Of a stretch of DNA of 64,000 bases, positions 40,659 to 49,543 are shown in pieces (position 1 is the stretch's first letter; every line of letters begins with the position of its first letter). The position numbers and the translations under genes are program-made. The stretch is from JAVBUY01 sp031552735 (lineage in GTDB: Bacteria; Bacillota; Clostridia; Christensenellales; Aristaeellaceae). Where the stretch lies: positions 1 to 64,000 of the forward strand of contig JAVBMF010000019.1 of NCBI GenBank assembly GCA_031552735.1, read 5' to 3'. Under the pieces are notes generated by a model. That model worked only from the letters and a program-made list of their open reading frames with translations, searched no databases and was not told where the DNA came from.

Positions 40659-42041
40659 CTATTTTCCGACGCAGAATGTGGCAAACACCGCGTCCAGCAC
40701 GTTTTCATCCAATGTTTCGCCGGTAATGCTGCCCAGCGCGTGCAGTGCGTCGCGCAGGTCCACCGCCGCGATATCCAGGGGCAGCCCTTCGCGAAGCGCC
40801 TGCGCAGCGGCGTACAACGCTTTGGCGGCTTGCCGCGCGGCGTCTATATGCCGCGCCTCGGACAGCGATGCGCCGGTTTCCACCGATACCCCGGCGTGCG
40901 CGGCCAACTTCTCTTTCAGCGCGTCGATGCCCGCGCCGGTCTGCGCCGCGATGGACACCACATCGGCATCCGGACACAGCGCGTGGATATCCGACGCGGC
41001 CAGCATCGCGGGCAAATCGCCCTTGTTGAGCGCGACAATGCGCGGCACATCACACGGGCGGGTCAGCAGCGCGCGATCCTCTTCTGCCAGCAGCCGCGAA
41101 GCGTCGAGCACCAGCAGCCACAGATCGGCGCGGGCCAGCGCGGCCTGCGCGCGCGTGATGCCCATCGCTTCCACCGCGTCACCGCTGTTGCGCAGCCCGG
41201 CGGTATCGGTCAGTTGCAGGATCGCGCCGTCCAGCGTAATGCGTTCGGTCAGCGTATCGCGCGTGGTGCCCGGTACATCGGTGACAATGGCGCGCGCCTC
41301 ACCAAGCAGCGCATTGAGCAGCGTTGATTTGCCCACGTTCGGCCGCCCGGCGATCGCCACATCCAGCCCCTCGCGCAGCAGCTTGCCCGCACGCGGATCG
41401 GCAGCAGATTCGATCTGTTCGGCCAGCGCCAGGCAGCCTTCGGTCAGCCCGGCCACCGCCTCGGCCTCGTCGACTTCGTCGGGGAAGTCCAGCGCGGCCT
41501 CCAGCCCGGCCAGCAGCGCGGTCAGCTTTTCCCGCGCGTCCAGCACAAAGCGCGACACCCCGCCGGATAGCTGCTGCATGGCGGCGCGCGCCGCCTGCTC
41601 GCCCTCCGCGCTGACCAGGCGCATCACCGCCTCAGCCTGTGCCAAATCAATGCGCCCATGCGCGAACGCGCGGCGCGTAAACTCGCCCGGCTCGGCCACG
41701 CGCGCACCGGCAGCCACCGCCAGTTGCACCACGCGCCGCCGCACCCACGCGCCGCCATGGCTGTGCACCTCGGCCACATCCTCGTGCGTATAACTGCGCG
41801 GGGCGCGCATCAGCACCGCCATCGCTTCGTCCACCGGCTGTCCGGCTTCCACCACATGCCCATAGGTGAGCTGGTGGCTGGGCCAATCGCCCACCGCGCG
41901 CCCATCGGCGGCGGCAAAGACGCACGCCAGTATGCGCGCGGCGTCCGGGCCGCTGATACGCACGATGGCCACTCCGCCGACACCGGGCGGCGTAGCCAAT
42001 GCGACAATGGTATCTTCAGTTGTGATGCCTCGCGCCGTCAC
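40659..42041 (-). CDS. mnmE: tRNA modification GTPase MnmE
   Basis: A 460-residue GTPase that, with MnmG, makes 5-carboxymethylaminomethyluridine at tRNA position 34. The N-terminal tetrahydrofolate-binding domain starts TTEDTIVALATPPGVGGVAI. The G domain has GRPNVGKST (about 222-230), DTAGLR and NKGD, and the C-terminus ends in the family CVGK motif. The start is a GTG that overlaps the stop of the upstream MmcQ gene (GTGA). mnmG, usually next to it, is not in the window. Confidence 0.95.
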   Translation of the reverse strand: MTARGITTEDTIVALATPPGVGGVAIVRISGPDAARILACVFAAADGRAVGDWPSHQLTYGHVVEAGQPVDEAMAVLMRAPRSYTHEDVAEVHSHGGAWVRRRVVQLAVAAGARVAEPGEFTRRAFAHGRIDLAQAEAVMRLVSAEGEQAARAAMQQLSGGVSRFVLDAREKLTALLAGLEAALDFPDEVDEAEAVAGLTEGCLALAEQIESAADPRAGKLLREGLDVAIAGRPNVGKSTLLNALLGEARAIVTDVPGTTRDTLTERITLDGAILQLTDTAGLRNSGDAVEAMGITRAQAALARADLWLLVLDASRLLAEEDRALLTRPCDVPRIVALNKGDLPAMLAASDIHALCPDADVVSIAAQTGAGIDALKEKLAAHAGVSVETGASLSEARHIDAARQAAKALYAAAQALREGLPLDIAAVDLRDALHALGSITGETLDENVLDAVFATFCVGK

Positions 42042-42394
42042 GCCTTCAGCTCCGCCTGGCGCTTTCTGGTCAGCGACGCCACGATGATGTCATACGCGCT
42101 GTCCAGCAGCTCGCACATCAATTCATCCGGCACTGCGCCCGCGCGCGTCACCGACACCCAATGCTGTTTATTCAGATAATACCCGGGCACGATATCGGGA
42201 TAGGCGGCGCGCAGTGTTTCGCCCCAGACTGGATCGACTTTGACGGAGATGATCGGCTGCTTCTCCTTGTTTTCACCGACCATCACAAACATTTTGCCGT
42301 CAACCATAAAGCGCGTGGCATCCCATTCGACCTTGAAATCGCTGGTGACGCCGGGCTTGGCCAGCAACCGCTGGTCGAGAAATTCGTAGCGCAT
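42038..42394 (-). CDS. MmcQ/YjbR family protein
   Basis: A 118-residue protein with KVEWDATRFMVDGKMFVMV, ISVKVDPVWGETLRAAYPDIVPGYYLNKQHWVSV and SYDIIVASL-like C-terminal residues. This is the CyaY-like fold of the MmcQ/YjbR family. It has been called DNA-binding, but the role is not established. AAAGGAGC lies 8 nt before the ATG. It is encoded between manA and mnmE in one tight unit. Confidence 0.9.
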   Translation of the reverse strand: MRYEFLDQRLLAKPGVTSDFKVEWDATRFMVDGKMFVMVGENKEKQPIISVKVDPVWGETLRAAYPDIVPGYYLNKQHWVSVTRAGAVPDELMCELLDSAYDIIVASLTRKRQAELKA

Positions 42395-42413
42395 GTCAGT
42401 GCTCCTTTGTAAG

Positions 42414-43376
42414 TTATTTGCCTTCGCCCGGAGCGGCCAATAGCAGCTCGCCCTTGCACTCCAGCTTGATCCTCGGGCTGGACGCCGGGATGAACACCGA
42501 ATCGCCAGGCTTCAGCTGGATCGCGCCGCCGGGGTACGCCATCCACCCCTCGCACAGCGAGGTAAGCAACCGGAATCGCTGCGGCATCTCCTCCAGCGGC
42601 ATGTTATTGCGCACGACCAGCCGGTCGAGCGTGAAGATCGGATCGGTGATCAGCCGGGTGCGCGTGCCGCCGGTCACCTTGTGTTCCTCGCCGACACAGG
42701 GCGACAGTTGCAGCGACACATCGGTCACATCCAGCCCCTGTTGAAGATGCAATGTGCGCGGGTTGCCCTGCGCGTCGGTGCGCCCCCAATCCCAGAACCG
42801 ATACGTCAGGTCGCTGGATTGCTGAATCTCGTAGAGCAAAATGCCCTCGCCGATGGCGTGCACCATCCCGGCGGGAATGTAGAGGACATCCCCGGCCTTC
42901 ACCGGCAACCAGCGCAGGCAATCCTCCAGCGCGGCACCCTGCCGCGCGGCCTCTGCCAGCGCCTCGCGCGTGATACCGGGACGCACACCGTAGACAATCG
43001 TGGCGTCCGGCTTGGCGTGCAGGATAACCCACGCCTCGGTCTTGCCCAGCTTGCCGCCTTCATGCGCGTTGGCGTACGCGTCGTTCGGGTGCACCTGCAC
43101 ACTGAGTCGTTCGCGCGCGTCAATCAGCTTTAACAGCAGCGGAAAAGTTTCCGGCACCTCGCTGCCGCGCATTGCCTCACCATGCCGCGCCAAAAGCGCG
43201 GACAACTCCGCGCCGTCCTGCTCGCGGCTATTGAGCCCCGGCAGCACAGACACCTCCAGACTCTCGCCGGTGGTGTCGTCGGGAATGTCTTTGCCGAACA
43301 CAGTGCGCAACGCCGTTCCGCCCCAGGGCGTGTCTTTGCCGTGGCGATAGGCCGGGGTCATTTTGATCGGAAACAT
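42414..43376 (-). CDS. manA: Mannose-6-phosphate isomerase, class I
   Basis: A 320-residue zinc enzyme that interconverts mannose 6-phosphate and fructose 6-phosphate. The metal ligands are visible in VQVHPNDAYA (Gln, His), KTEAWVIL (Glu) and IPAGMVHAIGEG (His). The short Bacillota form is complete. It supplies mannose units for glycans or feeds mannose into glycolysis. AGGAGG lies 5-6 nt before the ATG. It is the first gene of manA-mmcQ-mnmE-GNAT and lies just downstream of the structured element at 43469-43593. Confidence 0.94.
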   Translation of the reverse strand: MFPIKMTPAYRHGKDTPWGGTALRTVFGKDIPDDTTGESLEVSVLPGLNSREQDGAELSALLARHGEAMRGSEVPETFPLLLKLIDARERLSVQVHPNDAYANAHEGGKLGKTEAWVILHAKPDATIVYGVRPGITREALAEAARQGAALEDCLRWLPVKAGDVLYIPAGMVHAIGEGILLYEIQQSSDLTYRFWDWGRTDAQGNPRTLHLQQGLDVTDVSLQLSPCVGEEHKVTGGTRTRLITDPIFTLDRLVVRNNMPLEEMPQRFRLLTSLCEGWMAYPGGAIQLKPGDSVFIPASSPRIKLECKGELLLAAPGEGK

Positions 43377-43468
43377 GGCCGCCTCCTAATCGAAAGTGGT
43401 TTCTTTCATCATACCGCGCTTTTGTTTTCTTTGCAATAAAAGAAGGACGGCTGCGCCCCGGGGCAAGG

Positions 43469-43593
43469 ATAGACCATCCAAAAAGACCCTATCGCTAGGA
43501 GGCCACAAGCGCGGCGCGAAGCCGTATCGTGACATACGGCGACAAGCCAAGCGCAGTGCCGACACCGCGAGAGGGCCTTTTTCGACGGTCTAT
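43469..43593 (-). ncRNA. Candidate structured RNA element (rod-like, ~125 nt)
   Basis: In the 220-bp gap between the dehydratase stop and manA, nested complementary arms form one long rod. ATAGACC (43469-43475) pairs with GGTCTAT (43587-43593). The 16-base segment 43480-43495 pairs with 43567-43582, with one mismatch and one pair that is G-U only if the minus strand is the RNA. An apical GCCGTAT/ATACGGC hairpin lies near 43535. The minus-strand product ends its inner stem in TCTTTTT. It could be a complex terminator, a processed small RNA or a leader for manA. The type is not recognised. Confidence 0.45.
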
Positions 43594-43596
43594 TGT

Positions 43597-44610
43597 TTAC
43601 TTGTGCTTAAACGCCATCACCTGTTCGCGCACCGGCTCGAGCGTCATCAGCATATCCTTGAGTTCCGGCACGGACAGCAGGTTGGTGTGATCGCTGTCGT
43701 ATTCGTAGTCCGGGAAGTTGTTGCGTCCCTTCTCGAAGTACTGCGCGTACTGCAAATCGCGCGTATCGGCCGGAATGCGGAAATAGCGGCCCATGTCCTC
43801 CGCGCCCAGCATCTCCTCGCGGGTCAGCAGGCTCTCGTTGCGCTTTTCGCCATGGCGCGTGCCGATGATGTTGATTTCGGTTTTGCTGCCAAACAGCTCG
43901 ACCAGCGCCTGCGCCAGATCGCCGATGGTGCACGCGGGCGCCTTCTGCACAAAGATATCGCCCGGATGCGCGTGCTGAAACGCGTACAGCACCAAATCCA
44001 CCGACTCGTCCAGCGTCATCAGAAAGCGCGTCATATTGGGATCCGTGACGGTGATCGGCATCTTTTTTTGAATCTGCTCGATGAACAGCGGGATGACGCT
44101 GCCGCGCGAATACATCACGTTGCCGTAGCGTGTGGCCGACATGATGGTGTTCTCGGCATTGCGGCTTTCAGCAATCATCACTTTTTCCATCAGCGCCTTG
44201 GAGATGCCCATCGCGTTGATCGGATACACCGCCTTGTCGGTGGACAGACAGATTACGCTTTTCACGCCGCACTGCACCGCGGCTTGCAGCGTGTTGTAGG
44301 TGCCTTCCACATTGGTGTGCATGGCCTCCATGGGGAAAAACTCGCAGGAAGGCACCTGCTTGAGCGCGGCGGCGGAAAACACATAGTCCACCCCGTGCAT
44401 CGCGTGCAGGATGGAGTGCGGATCGCGCACATCGCCAATGTAGAACTTCAGTTTGCTGGAACGGTACTGCCGCCGCATGTCGTCCTGCTTTTTCTCATCG
44501 CGGGAAAACACGCGAATCTCTTTGATGTCAGTGGTCAAAAAGTGGCTGAGCACCGCATTGCCAAAGCTGCCGGTTCCACCAGTGATGAGCAGGGTTTTGT
44601 TGTCAAACAT
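43597..44610 (-). CDS. capE: UDP-N-acetylglucosamine 4,6-dehydratase/5-epimerase (CapE/FnlA-like)
   Basis: A 337-residue extended short-chain dehydrogenase. It has the NAD(P)-binding GGTGSFG (11-17) and LSTDKAVYP with the catalytic Asp-Lys pair. M134-G-I-S-K138 stands where most dehydratases have YxxxK; methionine there is the mark of the CapE/FnlA branch, which makes UDP-2-acetamido-2,6-dideoxy-L-arabino-hexulose, the first precursor of L-FucNAc. The C-terminal extension (RDLQYAQYFEKGRNNFP) also fits. It overlaps the GT4 gene by 8 bp. The following fnlB and fnlC functions are not present here. Confidence 0.92.
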   Translation of the reverse strand: MFDNKTLLITGGTGSFGNAVLSHFLTTDIKEIRVFSRDEKKQDDMRRQYRSSKLKFYIGDVRDPHSILHAMHGVDYVFSAAALKQVPSCEFFPMEAMHTNVEGTYNTLQAAVQCGVKSVICLSTDKAVYPINAMGISKALMEKVMIAESRNAENTIMSATRYGNVMYSRGSVIPLFIEQIQKKMPITVTDPNMTRFLMTLDESVDLVLYAFQHAHPGDIFVQKAPACTIGDLAQALVELFGSKTEINIIGTRHGEKRNESLLTREEMLGAEDMGRYFRIPADTRDLQYAQYFEKGRNNFPDYEYDSDHTNLLSVPELKDMLMTLEPVREQVMAFKHK

Positions 44611-45835
44611 GGGAGGACCTCCTCTGTGTGTACTGTGTCTGCGCGACGGCAATGGTTTCATCCAGCCGCGATAAGAACGCTTCCATGCGGAATTCCCGCA
44701 AAAACAGCTCGTAGCCTCTTCTCCCGCGCGCGCGCGCTTCGTCCGGGCGATCGACGATTTGCGCCATGTACCCGGCCAGCGTCACCGCATCGGACGCGGG
44801 CGCGCAGTAGCCGGATTCGCTGGTCGTGAGGATGGTCCACACCGCGCCATCTTTGGGCACGGCGGCTACCACCGGCTTGCCCGCCGAAAGATAGCTCTGC
44901 AGCTTGCCAGGCAGCGTCTGCCCCACAAAACTGTCGCCTTCCAGCGTCAACAAGAAAGCGTCCGCCATGCGGTAAAAGGCAGGCATTTCCTGCAACGGTT
45001 TGCGGCCATAGAACGTCACCAAGGTAGACAGCCCGCGCTGCTCGCACGCGGCGCGCAACGCGTCTCCCTCGGACCCATCGCCAACGATATGAATGTGCAG
45101 GCCGCCCTTGCGGCGGAGCAACTCCGCTGCGTCCAGAATGGTGCCGATGTCCTGCGCGCCGCCCAGATTCCCGGCAAACAAAAAGTCGGTGACGCCGTTG
45201 TCCTCGTATGCGCACGCGCCTTGGTCAAACAACTGCTCGCACGGCTGCGGCAGGTACACAATGCGCGCCGGGTCGATATCGTGCATGTCCATCAGGTATT
45301 GCGCAAACGGCTCGGAAGAAATCGCGATGGCATCGGCGGCGCGATAGATTGCGCGGCTGATGCTGTGAATCATATTATATAGGAAAGAGTTCTGCTTCAC
45401 GTCCCACACGGTAACCGATTCCGGCCACAGATCGAGGCAATAGAGAATGTGCGGGCACTTGCTGCGCTTGGCGATGCGCGCCGCCGGAATGGCCATCGAC
45501 ACCGGCGAGGTCTGGAAGGTGAGCACCACCTCGGCGTCGGCGCGGGCAAAGCTGGCCCACAGCCAACCGGAGACGGCGAACGACGCGTAGTTGATCATTC
45601 GCCAGAACGCGCCCTGTCGCCGCAGTGTCGTGGGTACACGGTGGATGTCCACGCCCTCCCAGGTTTCGCGGCGGCCACGAAAAAAACGGTATTTCGCATG
45701 CAGTTTTTTGTTGTCATAGTCCGGCAGACTGGTGAGCACCCGCACTGTGTGCCCCTGGCGCACCAAGGCCACCGCAATATCGTTGATGCGAAATGTATCG
45801 GGATAAAAATGCTGACTGACGATGAAAAATCGCAT
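44603..45835 (-). CDS. GT4 glycosyltransferase (WbuB-like)
   Basis: A 410-residue family-4 glycosyltransferase. The acceptor-side N-terminus is FIVSQHFYPDTFRINDIA, followed by SLPDYDNKKLHAKYRFF and LYCLDLWPESV. The donor domain has FLFAGNLGGAQDIGTILDAAELL and the loop around PGKLQSYLSAGKPV. Close in style to WbuB, which adds L-FucNAc to lipid-linked O-unit precursors, it probably uses the product of the downstream capE-type pathway. AAAGGAC lies 6 nt before the ATG. Confidence 0.9.
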   Translation of the reverse strand: MRFFIVSQHFYPDTFRINDIAVALVRQGHTVRVLTSLPDYDNKKLHAKYRFFRGRRETWEGVDIHRVPTTLRRQGAFWRMINYASFAVSGWLWASFARADAEVVLTFQTSPVSMAIPAARIAKRSKCPHILYCLDLWPESVTVWDVKQNSFLYNMIHSISRAIYRAADAIAISSEPFAQYLMDMHDIDPARIVYLPQPCEQLFDQGACAYEDNGVTDFLFAGNLGGAQDIGTILDAAELLRRKGGLHIHIVGDGSEGDALRAACEQRGLSTLVTFYGRKPLQEMPAFYRMADAFLLTLEGDSFVGQTLPGKLQSYLSAGKPVVAAVPKDGAVWTILTTSESGYCAPASDAVTLAGYMAQIVDRPDEARARGRRGYELFLREFRMEAFLSRLDETIAVAQTQYTQRRSSHV

Positions 45836-45893
45836 GCGTGTCCTTTCACTGGGCCGAACGCCGGTGCGTCGGCAAAATTCGCGGCTTTCCGAC

Positions 45894-45922
45894 TTGCAGG
45901 AACCGCCGAATCAGTTTATACT
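45894..45922 (+). promoter_or_regulatory. SigA-type promoter of the phosphoglycosyltransferase gene
   Basis: TTGCAG and TATACT are separated by 17 bp. The implied start site near 45929 leaves the ATG at 45937 without a ribosome site, supporting the TTG start at 45991. Confidence 0.7.
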
Positions 45923-45990
45923 ATAGTCGATTTCCTATGGAATCGCAAGTTTTTCTTTATGCAAGACGGCGCCGGGAAGGGGCGAATCAC

Positions 45991-47379
45991 TTGGCGTTTA
46001 AGTACAAGCGCTCTGTCAACTCACTGATCCGGCTGCTTTTTGTAGTCGGTTTATTGGCGATTTTCTATCTGGGTTGGCAGTATGCTTATCTGGAGAGTAC
46101 GTTCTTTGACGCGGGCAACTATGTGGTGATGTTCTCGTACGCGGTGATGCTCATTTTGTTCATGGGCGTCTATGGCGGGCTGCGCGCCGGTTCGCTGCGC
46201 ATCTCCAACCTGTTTTTGTCCTGCTTCTTCGCGCTGTTGTTCGCCAATTTTTTCATGTATCTTGAATTGAGCCTGATTTCCCGCACCATGCTTGATGTGC
46301 CGCCCATTCTGCTCATCCAGCTAGGGCAGACATTGTTCGCGATGTTCGGCTGCTATGTGATGAACACTGTATACTACGCGATGAACAGTATCCGCGAAGT
46401 GGTGGCGATCTACAGCGGCGACGTGGCCGACGAAGCGGTGATCGCCAAGATGCAGCAATTCCACAACCGCTTTTCCATCGCCAAGGTGGTGGATGCCGCC
46501 ATGCCGACCGAACAGATTCTGGCGGCGGTGGATCAGTACGACTCGGTGCTGCTCGGCGCGATGGAGCCGGGCCGACGCCTGGAGATTTTCAACTATTGCT
46601 ATCGCAAAGGCAAGCGTATCAACATCATTCCCGAACCGGCGGATATCGCACTGAATGTCGCGCATCAGACCCAACTGTTTGACACGCCGATTCTGCTGTG
46701 CAAAAACAGCGAACTGACACCGGAGCAGCGGCTGGTCAAGCGGCTGATCGACCTGTCCCTGGCGCTGGTGCTGCTGGTGATCGTCAGCCCCATCATGCTG
46801 CTGTGCGCGCTGGCCATCAAGCTGCACGACGGCGGACCGGTGTTCTTCCGCCAGAAGCGATTGACGTTTGGCGGCAAAACGTTCAGCATCATCAAATTCC
46901 GCACGATGTGTGTCGATGCCGACAAGGATCGCAACCACGAAGCGTTGCGCGCTGTGCACAACGATGCGCGCATCACCAAGATCGGCGCGTTTTTGCGCCC
47001 TTATCGGTTGGACGAGCTGCCACAGCTATTCAACGTCATCACCGGCGATATGTCGATCGTCGGTCCGCGTCCCGAGCGCGTGGAACACTACGAGCTATAT
47101 GGAAAAAACCTGCCGGATTTTTCACTGCGACTGCGCGCCAAGGCCGGACTGACCGGCTATGCGCAGATCTTTGGCCGCTACAACACCACGCCGAAAGACA
47201 AGCTGAACCTCGATCTGTTCTATATTGAGAGCTACTCGCTACTGCAAGACCTGCGCCTGATGTTCATGACCATCAAAATTCTGTTCGTGCGCGAAAGCAG
47301 CGCGGCCTTTGACGATGTCATGGACCTTCCCGCCAAAGACGCCACGGAAGCGCAGCGCAAAGACCAAGCGGTAAGCTGA
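45991..47379 (+). CDS. Polyprenyl glycosylphosphotransferase (initiating sugar-phosphate transferase)
   Basis: A 462-residue membrane protein. There are four N-terminal membrane helices (about 12-125), a cytoplasmic Rossmann-like region, and a fifth hydrophobic segment in KRLIDLSLALVLLVIVSP. The catalytic bacterial sugar transferase domain follows (FFRQKR, IIKFRTM, RLDELPQLFNVI, GDMSIVGPRPE, KAGLTGYAQI). It loads the first sugar phosphate on undecaprenyl phosphate. I chose the TTG at 45991 because AGGGG lies 8 nt upstream and the length matches the family. It is divergent from the GT4-capE pair, with which it should work. Confidence 0.9.
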   Translation: MAFKYKRSVNSLIRLLFVVGLLAIFYLGWQYAYLESTFFDAGNYVVMFSYAVMLILFMGVYGGLRAGSLRISNLFLSCFFALLFANFFMYLELSLISRTMLDVPPILLIQLGQTLFAMFGCYVMNTVYYAMNSIREVVAIYSGDVADEAVIAKMQQFHNRFSIAKVVDAAMPTEQILAAVDQYDSVLLGAMEPGRRLEIFNYCYRKGKRINIIPEPADIALNVAHQTQLFDTPILLCKNSELTPEQRLVKRLIDLSLALVLLVIVSPIMLLCALAIKLHDGGPVFFRQKRLTFGGKTFSIIKFRTMCVDADKDRNHEALRAVHNDARITKIGAFLRPYRLDELPQLFNVITGDMSIVGPRPERVEHYELYGKNLPDFSLRLRAKAGLTGYAQIFGRYNTTPKDKLNLDLFYIESYSLLQDLRLMFMTIKILFVRESSAAFDDVMDLPAKDATEAQRKDQAVS

Positions 47380-47401
47380 CCGCATCGAAAGGAGAGAAAC
47401 T

Positions 47402-47776
47402 ATGCCCACGCCAATCGACACCTTTATTGAAGGGTTGGATGAAAAGGTCAAGCCTTTCGCGCAGGAAATTTGCGACACCATCCGCGCGGCGGTGCCCGAA
47501 AGCACCTCCGAAAAACTTAGCTGGGCGATGCCCACCTTTTATCTGCATGGCAATCTGGTGCACTTTTGCCCCGCCACGCACCACATGGGTTTCTATCCCG
47601 GCTCGGAGGCGGTGGCGGCTTTCTTGCCGAGGCTAGCGGGTTTTTCCTGTGCAAAGGGCACCATACAGTTCCCGTATGCCAAGCCACTGCCCAAAGAGCT
47701 GATTGGCGATATCGTGCGGTTTTGCGTCGCGCAGAATATGGCCGAAGCAAAAGCAAAGGCGGATAAGAAAAAGTAG
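47402..47776 (+). CDS. DUF1801/YdhG-like protein
   Basis: A 124-residue protein with IDTFIEGLDEKVKPFAQEI, IRAAVPESTSEKLSWAMPTF, HMGFYPGSEAV and KGTIQFPYAKPLP. This is the pattern of the DUF1801 (YdhG/YdeI) family, some of which are frataxin-like iron-handling proteins. The lysine-rich end is typical. AAAGGAG lies before the ATG. It is 22 bp downstream of the phosphoglycosyltransferase and ends at a terminator. Confidence 0.88.
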   Translation: MPTPIDTFIEGLDEKVKPFAQEICDTIRAAVPESTSEKLSWAMPTFYLHGNLVHFCPATHHMGFYPGSEAVAAFLPRLAGFSCAKGTIQFPYAKPLPKELIGDIVRFCVAQNMAEAKAKADKKK

Positions 47777-47785
47777 CTGCGTTAT

Positions 47786-47825
47786 AAAAAGATTCCTCGC
47801 CAGCCATGCTGACGAGGAATCTTTT
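47786..47825. terminator. Bidirectional terminator, AAAGATTCCTCG type
   Basis: AAAGATTCCTCG (47788-47799) pairs perfectly with CGAGGAATCTTT (47813-47824) around a 13-base loop, between the convergent DUF1801 and aminotransferase genes. It shares arms with 32896-32969. Confidence 0.85.
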
Positions 47826-47837
47826 GTATCAAAGCCT

Positions 47838-49013
47838 TTACGCCCCGATGAACCGTCTGATCCTGACCAGCGCCTCTTGCAGTTTGTCCATGGCGGTGGC
47901 ATAGCAACAGCGGATATGCCCCTCTCCGCTCGCACCGAACGCGTCGCCGGGCACACAGGCCACCTGCTCGGCGCGCAGCAGCTTTTCACAGAACTCCTGC
48001 GAGGTCATGCCCGTGCGCTTGATGCTGGGGAATACGTAAAACGCGCCCAGCGGCTCGAAGCAGTCCAGCCCCATGTCGCGGAATGCCTCCACCATCAGGC
48101 GGCGGCGGCGGTCATAGCTGGCCATCATCGCCTTCACCTCGGCAAAATCGGTTTCCAATCCAACACGCAGCGCTTTCTCTGCGGCGATCTGCCCCTGCGT
48201 CGGCGCGCACATGATGGTGTACTGGTGGATTTTGCACATCAGCGACAGAATCTCCTTGGGACCGCACGCGTAGCCCATGCGCCAGCCGGTCATGGCAAAC
48301 GCCTTGGAGAAACCGTTGAGCGTGATGGTGCGCGCCCACATGTCGGGCAGTGTGGCAAAGCAGGTATGCTGATAACCGCCATACGTCAGCTCCGCATAAA
48401 TCTCGTCGGAGATCACCATCACATCGGTGCCGCGCAGCACATCGGCCAGCGCCGCGGCGTCCTCGGGGCGCAGCATCGCGCCGGTGGGGTTGTTGGGATA
48501 GGGCAGGATCAGCGCCTTGATATTGGACGTGATCGCCGCTTTCAGCGCGGCGGGTGTGAGGCGGAACTCCTCCTCGAACCGAGTCGGGATCGGCTTGGGC
48601 ACACCACCGGCGAACACGACACCCGGCGCGTACGACACATACGACGGCTCGGGGATCAGCACTTCCTCGCCGGGCTTGACCAGCGCGCGCAGTGCCAGAT
48701 CAATGCCCTCGCTAGCACCGATCGTGACCAGTATCTCGCTTGCCGGATCGTACTGCACGCCAAAGCGGGTTTTCAGATACTCGGCAATCAGGCGGCGCAA
48801 CTCGACACGGCCCCAGTTGGAGGTGTACTGCGTCATGCCGTTGACCAGCGACTGGATAGCGGCGTCGCGGATATTCCACGGCGTCACAAAGTCCGGCTCG
48901 CCAACACCCAACGAGATTGCGTCAGGCATCTCGCTAACGATATCAAAGAACTTGCGAATGCCGGACGGCGGCACCGCGGCGATTTCGGGATTGACCAATT
49001 TACTGTAATCCAT
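47838..49013 (-). CDS. Class I/II PLP-dependent aminotransferase
   Basis: A 391-residue fold-type I aminotransferase. It has SLGVGEPDFVTP, YTSNWGRVELRRLIAEYL, PYPNNPTGA, ISDEIYAELTY and the PLP lysine in NGFSKAFAMTGWRMGY, with the C-terminal arginine in HIRCCYA. It belongs with aspartate/aromatic aminotransferase-like enzymes (AraT/PatA branch); the substrate is unknown. The ATG overlaps the stop of the Lrp gene (TGATG). A GTG one codon earlier is also possible. The coupling suggests the regulator controls this amino-acid step. Confidence 0.92.
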   Translation of the reverse strand: MDYSKLVNPEIAAVPPSGIRKFFDIVSEMPDAISLGVGEPDFVTPWNIRDAAIQSLVNGMTQYTSNWGRVELRRLIAEYLKTRFGVQYDPASEILVTIGASEGIDLALRALVKPGEEVLIPEPSYVSYAPGVVFAGGVPKPIPTRFEEEFRLTPAALKAAITSNIKALILPYPNNPTGAMLRPEDAAALADVLRGTDVMVISDEIYAELTYGGYQHTCFATLPDMWARTITLNGFSKAFAMTGWRMGYACGPKEILSLMCKIHQYTIMCAPTQGQIAAEKALRVGLETDFAEVKAMMASYDRRRRLMVEAFRDMGLDCFEPLGAFYVFPSIKRTGMTSQEFCEKLLRAEQVACVPGDAFGASGEGHIRCCYATAMDKLQEALVRIRRFIGA

Positions 49014-49507
49014 CACGGCGACACCACCAGTCTGCGATCCTGCGCGTCGCCTTCAAAGACGACACCGCCGTACTTGTAGGTCTTGAGCATAAAGTGCGTC
49101 GCGGTGCCGGTGACGCTTTCCAGCGTGGACAGCTTGGAGGACACAAAGTTGGCTAGCTGCTTGAGCGTCGGTGCCTCGACCATGACCATCAGATCGTATG
49201 CGCCGCTCATCAGGTACAGTGAGGTGACCTCCTCGAATTGATAGATGCGCGCGGCGATGTCGTCAAACCCGCGGTCGCGCTGCGGCTGCGTGCGCACCTC
49301 TATCACCGCCTGTACGCGCTCGCGATCGGTGCGCTCCCAGTTGATCATCGCGGCGTACTTGACCAGAATGCGCTCTTTTTCCAGATGCTTGATCGCGGCC
49401 CGCACTTCGGCCTCGGTCGCGCCGGTCATCACGGCAATCTTGTCGGGCGCGACGCGCGCGTCCTCCGTCAGAATATCAATGATCTGCATTTCCAGCGTAT
49501 TGAACAT
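49013..49507 (-). CDS. Lrp/AsnC family transcriptional regulator
   Basis: A 164-residue regulator. The N-terminal winged helix-turn-helix is at about 5-55 (IIDILTEDARVAPDKIAVMTGATEAEV) and the C-terminal RAM/AsnC ligand-binding domain at about 68-145 (VTSLYLMSGAYDLMVMVEAPT). Lrp proteins sense amino acids. It is encoded directly upstream of, and translationally coupled to, the aminotransferase. AGAGGAAG lies 7-8 nt before the ATG. Two AGAATAG repeats 14 bp apart (49532-49552) lie in its upstream region and could be its own binding sites. Confidence 0.9.
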   Translation of the reverse strand: MFNTLEMQIIDILTEDARVAPDKIAVMTGATEAEVRAAIKHLEKERILVKYAAMINWERTDRERVQAVIEVRTQPQRDRGFDDIAARIYQFEEVTSLYLMSGAYDLMVMVEAPTLKQLANFVSSKLSTLESVTGTATHFMLKTYKYGGVVFEGDAQDRRLVVSP

Positions 49508-49543
49508 GGTTGCTTCCTCTTTCTTCTATATAGAATAGACCGA

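Noticed and set aside
43396..44829. A 477-codon plus-strand open frame opposite the capE-type gene
   Set aside because: It is an antisense frame; its first part translates the structured RNA region, not a protein domain.
47703..49079. A 458-codon plus-strand open frame opposite the aminotransferase gene
   Set aside because: It is antisense to a gene with complete PLP motifs and crosses the terminator at 47786-47825.
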